Origin: Proteiniphilum saccharofermentans | Lineage (GTDB): Bacteria; Bacteroidota; Bacteroidia; Bacteroidales; Dysgonomonadaceae | Reading direction: 5' to 3' | DNA: 64,000 bases | NCBI RefSeq assembly: GCF_900095135.1 | Contig: NZ_LT605205.1 | Coordinates: 4,216,001 to 4,280,000 of the forward strand | Part shown: piece after piece, positions 26,684-34,415 of the stretch | Position numbering within the stretch: position 1 is the first letter of the stretch | Layout of the letters: every line of letters starts with the position of its first letter | Program-made: the position numbers and the translations under genes | The notes under the pieces: model-generated | What the model saw: only the letters and a program-made list of their open reading frames with translations | Told to the model about the DNA's origin: nothing | Database searches by the model: none

Positions 26684-28453
26684 TTATTTATAAATAGGGC
26701 CAAAATTCTTGCAGGCGCGGAAGTCGGCACCTTCTTTGTCCATACCAAAAGCATTCCATGCCGATGGACGGAAGATTTCATCTTCATCCACGTTGTGCAT
26801 ACATACAGGAATTCGAAGGATCGATGCAAGTGTGATCAGATCCTGCCCGATGTGTCCATAGCTGATGGCTCCATGATTAGCTCCCCAGTTGTTCATCACC
26901 GAATAAACATCCTTGAAAGGCCCTTTCCCTGTAAGACGCGGAGCAAACCATGTCGTAGGCCATGTTTTATCTGTGCGCCGGTTGATAATGTCATGTACTT
27001 CGGGATCGAGATCTACCGTCCATCCTTCAGCTATCTGCAGGACAGGCCCTAAACCATCTACCATATTCAGCCGGGACATGGTGACGGGCATACCGCCTCT
27101 GGTAAGGAAGGTGGATGAATATCCCCCTCCACGGAAATAATCACGATTGGCCGGTGACCAGTTGGTAGCAGCAAGACAGGCTTTTGTCTCTTCTTCGGTA
27201 ATGTTCCAGGGTTCTTTCAGGGCCGGCCTGCCGTCAAGATCCATTCTTCCTGTGCCGTCGAGCGTGGTAGCTCCTGAATTGATCAGGTGTATAACGCCGT
27301 TGGCTGCTAGTCCCGTAAGCTCTTTTCCGGTAACTCGTTTTACGGCGTCGGGACTCCAGTAAGTACGTACATCTGAAAAAATCTGCGCTGTATTGGTCAG
27401 CAAATGCCCAAATAACATAACAACCGCATTCAGCGAATCGTTTTCAGTGGCAAATGTATAAGCTTCGCGGATACCATTCCAGTCGAACGAAGTAGTCAGT
27501 ATCGTTTCACTGAAATCGCCGTTGGGCAGGAAATCAGTCCATTGGCGTTGTCCCTGAAATCCCCCGAAGATAGCATTGTGTCCGATCGACTCTTCTTTGA
27601 AGCCAATTGCTTCGAGTTTCGGGTTACCCTGCATCAGGTCACGGATGATAATGGTCATTTTTACCACAAACTCCCAATCTTTGTCTTTTTCTTCCCGGCT
27701 CTTTTGTTTTTCCGGTCTGTTGAAATCGGCACCTTCGTTCACTTTGCAATATCTCTCGGTCCATGCCATCGCTTTTTCGAACTCTTCGTGGTCATAGATC
27801 CCCTCCTGTATCCGTCGTAAGATTTCCGTGGAGTCGATCGACTCGTTGCGGACGCCCAGGTATTTCTGGAAGAAATCCGGATTGACCATCGAACCGGCAA
27901 TACCCATCGAAACACTGCCGATGGAAAGGTATGACTGCCCTCTCATCGTAGCTACGGCCTGTGCTGCACGGGCAAAACGAAGGAGTTTTCCAGCTACATC
28001 TTCAGGGATGGTATTGTCCTGCAAGTCCTGCACCTCGTGTCCGTAGATACCGAATGCCGGTAATCCTTTTTGTGAATGGGATGCCAGTACTGCTGCCAGG
28101 TATACGGCACCGGGGCGTTCCGTCCCGTTGAAACCCCAGACAGCTTTAGGGTAGTAGGGATTCATATCCATGGTTTCTGAACCATAACACCAACTTGAAG
28201 TCACAGTAATAGTAGAACCTACACCTTCACGCTCAAATTTTGCTGCACAAGCGGCACTCTCACCTACCCGCCCGATGGTACCGTCGGCAATCACACACTC
28301 TACCGGGCTTCCATCACCATTCTTCAGGTTACTGCTGATTAGTTCTGCAACTGCTTTTGCCAGATTCATAGTCTTTTCTTCGAGGCTTTCCCTGACGCCT
28401 CCCTGACGCCCGTCGATGGTAGGACGAATTCCGATTTTAGGATATTTTCTCAT
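26684..28453 (-). CDS. fucI: L-fucose isomerase
   Basis: 589 residues, typical length. It converts L-fucose to L-fuculose (and D-arabinose to D-ribulose) in the cytoplasm with Mn2+. The N-terminal signature [19 protein letters not shown] is present. The conserved segments [34 protein letters not shown] and [21 protein letters not shown] carry the metal-binding Glu and Asp, and the C-terminal [16 protein letters not shown] segment carries the conserved His. The first gene downstream of fucR, with a candidate FucR operator 25-45 bp upstream of its ATG. Confidence 0.97.
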   Translation of the reverse strand: MRKYPKIGIRPTIDGRQGGVRESLEEKTMNLAKAVAELISSNLKNGDGSPVECVIADGTIGRVGESAACAAKFEREGVGSTITVTSSWCYGSETMDMNPYYPKAVWGFNGTERPGAVYLAAVLASHSQKGLPAFGIYGHEVQDLQDNTIPEDVAGKLLRFARAAQAVATMRGQSYLSIGSVSMGIAGSMVNPDFFQKYLGVRNESIDSTEILRRIQEGIYDHEEFEKAMAWTERYCKVNEGADFNRPEKQKSREEKDKDWEFVVKMTIIIRDLMQGNPKLEAIGFKEESIGHNAIFGGFQGQRQWTDFLPNGDFSETILTTSFDWNGIREAYTFATENDSLNAVVMLFGHLLTNTAQIFSDVRTYWSPDAVKRVTGKELTGLAANGVIHLINSGATTLDGTGRMDLDGRPALKEPWNITEEETKACLAATNWSPANRDYFRGGGYSSTFLTRGGMPVTMSRLNMVDGLGPVLQIAEGWTVDLDPEVHDIINRRTDKTWPTTWFAPRLTGKGPFKDVYSVMNNWGANHGAISYGHIGQDLITLASILRIPVCMHNVDEDEIFRPSAWNAFGMDKEGADFRACKNFGPIYK

Positions 28454-28477
28454 ATTCTTTTAGTTTTTAGTGATTTC

Positions 28478-28498
28478 GTGCTGAACTGTGCTGATCAC
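28478..28498 (-). promoter_or_regulatory. Candidate FucR operator upstream of fucI
   Basis: On the minus strand GTGATCAGCACAGTTCAGCAC, which shares the core TCAGCACAGT[A/T]CAGCAC with the site in front of fucR. It contains two CAGCAC units 9 bp apart. It lies 25-45 bp before the fucI ATG. Confidence 0.6.
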
Positions 28499-28508
28499 GG
28501 ATTAAAAA

Positions 28509-29492
28509 TTAAAGAGAATCCCGTAATATGATCTCTGTCGGTAAAAATTCCTGCACAGGATCTTCATTAATGATAAAATTGGCAGCCAAATTTCCCATTT
28601 GTTCCCAATTGACCCCTATGCTCGCTATCCCGTTCTCTATCACTTCATAGAACGGATTCTCATTGTATGCCAGTAATCCGTAATCGCTTCCGGCTTTAAG
28701 TTGTTCCAGTCTCCCTTTCCTTATGATCGTAACCAGGTCTTCCTGTTTAATAACCAGGTAAAACGCCTTTTTCAAGATAGAGGTTTTATCTGTGATCTCA
28801 TCGATAATCTCAAATGGCAGATTGTTGTCAATGCAGAACTTGCTAAAATACTCCTTGCTACTTTGAGGATGCTTATGATGCTTATTAAAGACAAAGAATA
28901 ATTTCCGGTATCTTTTTAACCGGGCTTTGATTGTTTCCAAAGCATTGTAAAAGGCTTCATCAAAATCCTGGCAAACGTAGGAGTACCCGTCTTTGTCGAA
29001 TTTCCCAAAATCCAAAAGCAGTAACTTTTTTTTATCAATTCTCGTCAATATCTTTGAAAATCTTTCATTGTGATAATTCATTACCAGATAGCTGTTATGT
29101 ATACCCACTGAGTTGTTTATTATCTGATTGAAAAGATGTTCATTGTACTGATGGAACCAGAGGTCGATCTCGTAGTAAGAGGGTAGCCTCTCCCGTAATG
29201 TATTATACAATACCTCCTTGAAAGGCGTGTATTCATCCAATAATAACAAAATATTCTTAGTGTGCGATGCAACATAATAATTTTTGCCATGTACGGAATC
29301 GATAATCCCTCTGCTTTTCAAATCGACGAAAGCTTTGAAAACCGTATCACGGGAAAGGTGAAACCGTTGGCTCAACTGATTGATAGATGGTAATTTATCC
29401 CCTACCTTCAACTCACGCGCAGCAATGGATTTTTGTATATAATCCGTCAATTGCTGCACTTTTGTGTTTTTATTATTGAACTGTAATTCCAT
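28509..29492 (-). CDS. fucR: GntR-family transcriptional regulator (probable fucose regulator FucR)
   Basis: 327 residues. An N-terminal winged helix of the GntR type (about 1-75: KVGDKLPSINQLSQRFHLSR and DTVFKAFVDLKSRGII) is followed by a LacI-like periplasmic-binding-protein fold (about 80-327), presumably for a sugar effector. The ATG at 29492 is chosen because it begins just before the winged helix; an in-frame ATG at 29528 would lie across the promoter and operator. In Bacteroides thetaiotaomicron a GntR regulator in the same position (fucR-fucI) represses fucose genes. Repression of this locus and of itself is inferred from position and from the repeated motif. Confidence 0.88.
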   Translation of the reverse strand: MELQFNNKNTKVQQLTDYIQKSIAARELKVGDKLPSINQLSQRFHLSRDTVFKAFVDLKSRGIIDSVHGKNYYVASHTKNILLLLDEYTPFKEVLYNTLRERLPSYYEIDLWFHQYNEHLFNQIINNSVGIHNSYLVMNYHNERFSKILTRIDKKKLLLLDFGKFDKDGYSYVCQDFDEAFYNALETIKARLKRYRKLFFVFNKHHKHPQSSKEYFSKFCIDNNLPFEIIDEITDKTSILKKAFYLVIKQEDLVTIIRKGRLEQLKAGSDYGLLAYNENPFYEVIENGIASIGVNWEQMGNLAANFIINEDPVQEFLPTEIILRDSL

Positions 29493-29506
29493 AGGCCAAG
29501 CGTACT

Positions 29507-29526
29507 GTGCTGTACTGTGCTGACAC
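29507..29526 (-). promoter_or_regulatory. Candidate FucR operator upstream of fucR
   Basis: Minus strand GTGTCAGCACAGTACAGCAC, continued by AGTACGC, so the CAGCACAGTA unit occurs twice in tandem 9 bp apart. It starts where the -7 box ends, so a bound protein would cover the transcription start. The same core stands before fucI. Confidence 0.62.
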
Positions 29527-29555
29527 AAAAGTATGACAAAAAAAAGAAGCGCAAA
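29526..29555 (-). promoter_or_regulatory. Promoter of fucR
   Basis: Minus strand TTTG (29552-29555), an 18-bp spacer, and TACTTTTG (29526-29533). It is a full Bacteroidota -33/-7 pair, 34 bp upstream of the fucR ATG. Confidence 0.65.
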
Positions 29556-29641
29556 AAGATTTTCACATGTTATATAACATACATTTGGAATAAAATTATA
29601 GTGTAGATTTTCAACTGTTTACACATTTATCTAAAAAAAGT

Positions 29642-29664
29642 ATCCCGGCAGATCATGCCGGGAT
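29642..29664. terminator. Intrinsic terminator, both directions
   Basis: ATCCCGGCA-GATCA-TGCCGGGAT, a perfect 9-bp GC-rich stem. It has a T-run after it on the plus strand (GCTTTTTT) and another on the minus strand (CTTTTTTTAG). It ends the DUF2795 transcript before the fucR promoter region. Confidence 0.8.
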
Positions 29665-29696
29665 GCTTTTTAAACCTGTTTTCACTACAATAAAGT

Positions 29697-29918
29697 CTAA
29701 TACTCATCCTCGTTGAAGAAAAAATCTTCCTTACTTGGATAATCAGGCCAAATATCCTCAATCGATTCGAATATTTCGCCATCCTCCTCAATTTCCTGCA
29801 GATTTTCAATCACCTCCAGCGGAGCGCCCGATCGCTGGGCATAATCAATTAACTCATCTTTTGTAGCGGGCCAAGGAGCATCTTCTAATTTCGATGCCAG
29901 TTCAAGTGTCCAATACAT
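29697..29918 (-). CDS. Small acidic DUF2795 protein
   Basis: 73 residues. It begins MYWTLELASKLEDAPWPATKDELIDYAQR, the pattern of DUF2795 helical domains, and ends in a very acidic tail (NEDEY). The ATG at 29918 is chosen over an in-frame ATG at 29960, which adds an unrelated basic lead. It is conserved in Bacteroidales with no known function. A terminator follows 32 bp after its stop. Confidence 0.75.
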   Translation of the reverse strand: MYWTLELASKLEDAPWPATKDELIDYAQRSGAPLEVIENLQEIEEDGEIFESIEDIWPDYPSKEDFFFNEDEY

Positions 29919-29975
29919 TGATAATATATTTAATTTGTTATTTATACAATTTTTTCGCAAATGTATAAAAAGTTT

Positions 29976-30536
29976 TTATATATCCCCTTGTTCCCAAAAT
30001 ATTTCTTCCGAGGTTTTGTTACTTTCATACCTTGCAAACACAAAAAAGTAGTCTGAAAGCCGATTCAGAAAAATCAGCACCTCTTCTGCAACGGGAAATT
30101 TTTCTGCTACACGGTACACATTCCTCTCCGCACGACGGGTCACGGTACGGCATATATGAGCCCGGGCAGCCGCCTCATTACCTCCCGGCAATACAAACCG
30201 GTCCAGTCGTGGCAAGTTCTCGTCGATAATATCGATCTGCTCTTCAATACGGACTATATCCCTTTCTGAAATGATACTGGCTGGTTTTGGGTCTTTGCTC
30301 TCAGTCTCTGTTGCCAGATAGGATCCCACGGTAAAAAGTTTATGCTGGATGTAGCGGAGAAAGTCGCGGTGCTCCTCTTCTTTCACTGCACAATTCAACC
30401 ACCCTACATAGCTGTTCAGCTCATCTACCGTACCGTAAGCATCGAGGCGGATATGTGTTTTACTCACCCGCATCCCTCTTACCAATGAAGTAGTTCCCTT
30501 GTCGCCGGTTTTGGTATATACTATACTTTTTTTCAT
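29976..30536 (-). CDS. PduO-type cob(I)alamin adenosyltransferase
   Basis: 186 residues. It transfers the adenosyl group of ATP to cob(I)alamin to make coenzyme B12. The ATP-binding N-terminal motif VYTKTGDKGTTSLVRG and the helix motifs VDELNSYVGWLN and RAHICRTVTRRAERNV are all present. The ATG at 30536 places the TKTGDKG motif at the usual distance from the N-terminus. No cobalamin riboswitch is visible upstream. The B12-dependent enzyme it serves is not in the window. Confidence 0.93.
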   Translation of the reverse strand: MKKSIVYTKTGDKGTTSLVRGMRVSKTHIRLDAYGTVDELNSYVGWLNCAVKEEEHRDFLRYIQHKLFTVGSYLATETESKDPKPASIISERDIVRIEEQIDIIDENLPRLDRFVLPGGNEAAARAHICRTVTRRAERNVYRVAEKFPVAEEVLIFLNRLSDYFFVFARYESNKTSEEIFWEQGDI

Positions 30537-30612
30537 ATTTCTATTTTCTATTATTATTCGCTCCCACCCAGGCACTTAACTACTTAGGCACCTTTCTACC
30601 TTTTTATCTAAA

Positions 30613-31311
30613 TCACACCAAATAATTTTCCTTATGAAAATCAGGCGTCAGGAAAACAATTCCAGTATCTTTTACATCGAATGTTATCCGTGTTCTCAAA
30701 TCATGAACGATTTTATGCCAAAATTGTTTACCTCTCCCTTTTTTTATAGGGTGCAACACCCAAAACGTACCGGAATGGCTTAATTCCGCCAATGTTTCCA
30801 TATCGGGAATATATCCTCTTTCAAAGTTAATAAAAATCGCATCAAAACGCTCACCCTGACATTCAGATAGTGAAGAGACAAACCCGATCTTCACTCCTCT
30901 CTGTTTTTGAAAGTCTGCGGCGACAAAATGCTTCTCATGACCTTCCTCCACACAAATACAAGAAATATGCTTCGAAGGCGCCACAAGGAACAAGGTATTG
31001 ATACCAATGCCCGAATTGATCTCCAATATATTCTTAGCCTGAAGATAATGTATCAGCCGGAAAGAAAGATGATTATAAGTGGTAATGGATTCTTCAGGAT
31101 TGATGTTGTGCTGCGATACGATCCCGTAGATATCAGAAAAGGCATAAAAGCTATAGGGAGAATAAATTACATTGGTAATCAGATTATAGGCGAATGGTGA
31201 ATGTACTCCGTAGCCCTTTGCTTGTTTTTTACGCAATAACCAACGGAAACAGGTATAAAACTTCTTTTCGCAAAAGCCTACAAATCTCGCAAGCCCATTA
31301 AAGCCCGGCAT
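30613..31311 (-). CDS. SAM-dependent methyltransferase-like protein
   Basis: 232 residues. A basic N-terminal segment includes the Bacteroidales-typical GYGVHSPFAYNLITNVIYS. A Rossmann-like part follows, with ILEINSGIGINTLFL where class I methyltransferases have their glycine-rich SAM loop, and FDAIFINFERGYIPDM in the place of a later motif. The loop is NSGIG rather than the standard GxGxG, so catalysis is uncertain. Ten bp separate it from ispF. I recognise the family as conserved but uncharacterised. Confidence 0.7.
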   Translation of the reverse strand: MPGFNGLARFVGFCEKKFYTCFRWLLRKKQAKGYGVHSPFAYNLITNVIYSPYSFYAFSDIYGIVSQHNINPEESITTYNHLSFRLIHYLQAKNILEINSGIGINTLFLVAPSKHISCICVEEGHEKHFVAADFQKQRGVKIGFVSSLSECQGERFDAIFINFERGYIPDMETLAELSHSGTFWVLHPIKKGRGKQFWHKIVHDLRTRITFDVKDTGIVFLTPDFHKENYLV

Positions 31312-31321
31312 ATTCCCTCCA

Positions 31322-31801
31322 TTACGATTTGCATATTAACGCTACCGCATAAGCAGTGATACCCTCTTCACGTCCCACGAAACCCATTTTCTCGGATGTA
31401 GTCGCCTTGATAGAGATAAGCCCATCACTTACCCCCATCACTTCTGCTAACTTTCGCCGCATCGCAGGAATATGGGGATTGAGCTTTGGCTGCTCCGCAC
31501 AGACAGTCGCATCAATATTTCCAAGGGCATACCCTTTCTCTCCCAATAAATTCATTGTCTCTCCCAGGAGAAGTTTACTGTCAACATTGTGATACTCCGG
31601 AGATGTGTCGGGAAAATGATACCCGATATCACGCAGGTTAGCAGCTCCCAACAGGGCATCACAGATGGCATGGATAAGCACATCTGCATCAGAATGTCCC
31701 AGCAGACCTTTTTCATAGTCCAGCTTAACCCCTCCGATCCAGAGTTCCCTCCCTTCCTGAAGGCGATGCATATCATAACCAAATCCGACGCGTATTTGCA
31801 T
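31322..31801 (-). CDS. ispF: 2-C-methyl-D-erythritol 2,4-cyclodiphosphate synthase
   Basis: 159 residues, the full family length. It performs the fifth step of the non-mevalonate isoprenoid pathway. The metal-binding segment RVGFGYDMHRL, LLGHSDADVLIHAICDALLGA and the C-terminal KATTSEKMGFVGREEGI are all intact. It starts 4 bp after porV on the same strand, so the two are probably co-transcribed. Confidence 0.97.
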   Translation of the reverse strand: MQIRVGFGYDMHRLQEGRELWIGGVKLDYEKGLLGHSDADVLIHAICDALLGAANLRDIGYHFPDTSPEYHNVDSKLLLGETMNLLGEKGYALGNIDATVCAEQPKLNPHIPAMRRKLAEVMGVSDGLISIKATTSEKMGFVGREEGITAYAVALICKS

Positions 31802-31805
31802 AGCT

Positions 31806-32966
31806 TTATCGCATTAAATTCCTAATTCCTTCCATATCGAAGCCAAGAGAGACCCGTAACGTCTGATCCAGCGGATTAGATTGGGCTGTCGACACCAAAT
31901 AAGCGGCATCTATCTGAAAAAAATCACTCCTGAAACCGGCACCAAAAGTAAAATAACGGCGATTACCCTTATACTCGCTCTCGTGATAGTAGCCGGTCCT
32001 GACTGAAAACCGGTTGTCATAGCGGTATTCTGCTCCAAGCGACCACATGACCTCCTGCATCTCTTCCTTGAAACCGCCGGGAGCATCACCCAATGATTTG
32101 AAAATACCACCAATAGAAGATATATTCTGATATTCTTCGATACGCCGTTGTGCTTCATCATCGCTCTCATTCTCCGAAGCCAACCGGGGAGTAGGTACCA
32201 GAAGCTTATTGACATCAAAACTGAGGGAGAGCGTATTTTTGGGATCCAGGGGATACCCTAAAGAGGCACCGAGCCGTAAATTTGCGGGAAGGAACATGGA
32301 ACTGTTTCCTCCATCGTATGAGATTTTTGTGCCGATATTGGAGATATTAAATCCCAATCCGAAAAGCGCTTCTGAACGTCCCATATAGAAATAGGATTCA
32401 TTATAACCGGCAATATCCGCAGAAAATGCGTTTCCAGGCGTAGTTTCATCATCGCCCGTGGAATAATCTGCATGGATATAGCGTAGGGTAACCGCCCCGG
32501 AGAAAGTTTCAGTAAGCTTTCTGGAATAACCTACATCGAAAGCCAACTCATGCGGCGCTACAGTCTGCCAAAATTCATCATTGAGACCGCCGACCTCCAT
32601 TTCCCCCAACGAGAAATAACGTAAGGAGGCACTGATGGCATTGAGATTATCGTTACCGAACTTCCAGTAACCCGATGTATAGAGCAAGTGAATATCACTC
32701 ACCAGTTTGCTGAGCCAAGGTGTATATGAAAACGCGATGCCTGCTTCACCCGAAATAAACGGATATTTGGCCGCGTTCCAGTGCTGGGAATAGACATCGG
32801 GCATAGTAGCCGCTCCTATATCTCCCATTCCTCCACCTCTGGCATCGGGTGCGATCTGTAAGGAAGGCAAAGCGACCGGGATCGGGTTATATTCTTGGGC
32901 TGCGGCAGAAAAGTATGCCGTCGGCCAAAACATGCAGCACAATATAGTAAGAATTATTTTATTCAT
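31806..32966 (-). CDS. porV: Type IX secretion outer-membrane protein PorV
   Basis: 386 residues. Signal peptide to AAAQ, then the PorV-typical segment LQIAPDARGGGMGDIGAATMP and a FadL-like beta-barrel of about 14 strands. In type IX secretion PorV carries secreted cargo from the translocon to the PorU sortase. The ATG at 32966 is chosen because it starts the signal peptide; an in-frame ATG at 33032 would overlap the FAH gene. porU is not adjacent here; ispF follows instead. Confidence 0.92.
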   Translation of the reverse strand: MNKIILTILCCMFWPTAYFSAAAQEYNPIPVALPSLQIAPDARGGGMGDIGAATMPDVYSQHWNAAKYPFISGEAGIAFSYTPWLSKLVSDIHLLYTSGYWKFGNDNLNAISASLRYFSLGEMEVGGLNDEFWQTVAPHELAFDVGYSRKLTETFSGAVTLRYIHADYSTGDDETTPGNAFSADIAGYNESYFYMGRSEALFGLGFNISNIGTKISYDGGNSSMFLPANLRLGASLGYPLDPKNTLSLSFDVNKLLVPTPRLASENESDDEAQRRIEEYQNISSIGGIFKSLGDAPGGFKEEMQEVMWSLGAEYRYDNRFSVRTGYYHESEYKGNRRYFTFGAGFRSDFFQIDAAYLVSTAQSNPLDQTLRVSLGFDMEGIRNLMR

Positions 32967-32994
32967 ATTGTATCGATATGGCGGTTGAGTGATG

Positions 32995-33609
32995 TCATTT
33001 AATCCGGAAATCCAATAACTTCCGGTCGTCAAGATACCCCTGCAGATGGTCGTCGATCGCTACCGGGCCGATGCCTGCCGGTGTACCGGTGAAAATAAGA
33101 TCCCCTATCTTCAGCGTAAAGAATCGGCTGATATAGGCTATAATTTTATCCACCGAATAGATCATATCCTCCGTATTACCCTGTTGGACGGTTTGATCAT
33201 TGATCTCAAGCCGGAGATCAATGCTCCGGATATCGGACACCTCATTTTTAGAGATAAATTTTCCGATAGCAGCCGAATTATCGAAACCTTTTGCAATCTC
33301 CCACGGCAAACCCAGCTCTTTCTGTTTTCTCTGTAAATCCCTTGCGGTGAAATCTATACCTACGGTAATTTGATCGTAATAACGGCAAGCAAAACGCTCG
33401 CCTATATTTTTCCCCAAACGGTTTATCTTTACCACCAATTCCGTTTCATAATGTATCTCATCCGAAAAATCGGGAAGAAAAAACGGTTTGCCATCTTTCA
33501 GCAGAGCGGTATCCGGCTTCATAAAGATGACCGGCTCCGTACTCTGAAACGTACGTTCCATCTCTTTATTGTGGGAAGCATAGTTTAATCCGACAGCAAA
33601 AATTTTCAT
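32995..33609 (-). CDS. Fumarylacetoacetate hydrolase-family protein
   Basis: 204 residues. It contains the FAH fold signature: NYASHNKEME near the N-terminus, the metal ligands in DEIHYETELVVKI, and the C-terminal GDLIFTGTPAGIGPV. Single-domain members act on diverse beta-diketo or oxaloacetate-type compounds; the substrate is not readable from the sequence. It lies 10 bp after rex and 28 bp before porV on the same strand. Confidence 0.88.
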   Translation of the reverse strand: MKIFAVGLNYASHNKEMERTFQSTEPVIFMKPDTALLKDGKPFFLPDFSDEIHYETELVVKINRLGKNIGERFACRYYDQITVGIDFTARDLQRKQKELGLPWEIAKGFDNSAAIGKFISKNEVSDIRSIDLRLEINDQTVQQGNTEDMIYSVDKIIAYISRFFTLKIGDLIFTGTPAGIGPVAIDDHLQGYLDDRKLLDFRIK

Positions 33610-33619
33610 TCTCTAAGAA

Positions 33620-34255
33620 TTATCCGTTCAACCGGTTAAACATTACGGCGAGGTGGGCGTAAAGCGAGGTGTTTTGAAGTACTGTTCCCTCCGGTACACG
33701 TATCCGGAAAGGCGTAAAATTCCAGATAGCTTTCACTCCACCACGAATCATATATTCTGACACCTCCTGGGCAGCTCCGGGCGGCACGGTAAGAACCCCT
33801 ATCTCCGCCTTCATCTCTTTGTTCCGCTCTATAAATTCATTGGAATGAAACACCGGAATATGGTGTATTGCGTGATTAACAATAGCAGGATTAACGTCAT
33901 ACCCTGCAATAATTTTCAACCCGAATTGTTCGAGGCCCGAGTCCGACAACAGGGCGGCACCCAGGCTTCCCACTCCAAAAACTACTGCCGTATGCGTATT
34001 TGTAAATCCAAGGAACGACTCCAGCACATTGATCAGGTCGTCTATATCATAACCTACCCTTGTCTTTCCGCTTATATCGACATAGGAAAGATCTTTGGCA
34101 ATCTGTGAGGCGGAAACATCTATCTTTTTTGCAATCTGCGTAGAGGAGACAATGGTTTCCCCCTGGCTCTTAAGGAGTTTCACATATGACAAGTACCAGG
34201 GAAGCCTCCTGAGAGCCGGTTCGGGTATTTTTGCGGAATATATCAGATCTGACAT
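33620..34255 (-). CDS. rex: Redox-sensing transcriptional repressor Rex
   Basis: 211 residues. An N-terminal winged helix (about 10-80: ALRRLPWYLSYVKLLKSQG, VSASQIAKDLSYV) is followed by a Rossmann domain for NADH/NAD+ with VVFGVGSLGAALLS (about 90-103) and a C-terminal dimerisation helix (SLYAHLAVMFNRL). It reports the NADH/NAD+ ratio and controls fermentation and respiration genes. A -7 box lies about 106 bp upstream, and the 5' leader contains one copy of the interspersed repeat. Confidence 0.95.
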   Translation of the reverse strand: MSDLIYSAKIPEPALRRLPWYLSYVKLLKSQGETIVSSTQIAKKIDVSASQIAKDLSYVDISGKTRVGYDIDDLINVLESFLGFTNTHTAVVFGVGSLGAALLSDSGLEQFGLKIIAGYDVNPAIVNHAIHHIPVFHSNEFIERNKEMKAEIGVLTVPPGAAQEVSEYMIRGGVKAIWNFTPFRIRVPEGTVLQNTSLYAHLAVMFNRLNG

Positions 34256-34280
34256 ATCTTTTTTTCAATTTCATTAGATA

Positions 34281-34341
34281 TTTTCTACACTCGGCATAAC
34301 CAAAGCAAGCTTTGTTTCTGCTCTTACTGAACGAAAATATT
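34281..34341. repeat. Interspersed repeat, copy 1
   Basis: Begins TTTTCTACACTCGGCATAAC and ends near GAACGAAAATATTG. It is roughly 80% alike by eye to the copy at 56877-56942 and more distantly to 56791-56852 and 53151-53212. It lies in the rex leader. Confidence 0.55.
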
Positions 34342-34360
34342 GATAATCTTTAGTATTTTA

Positions 34361-34368
34361 CAAAGATA
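34361..34368 (-). promoter_or_regulatory. Bacteroidota -7 box for rex
   Basis: TATCTTTG on the minus strand, a full TAnnTTTG match, about 106 bp before the rex ATG. It lies 47 bp inside the left edge of the IS30 insertion's flank, so the promoter predates and survives that insertion. Confidence 0.5.
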
Positions 34369-34415
34369 GGTTCTTTTTGGATAAATTACAGATTTTTTTT
34401 CTTATTTTATGGGTG

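Noticed and set aside
30536-30612. Cobalamin riboswitch upstream of the adenosyltransferase gene
   Set aside because: The gap is only 76 bp and lacks the conserved B12-box sequence; nothing supports a riboswitch.
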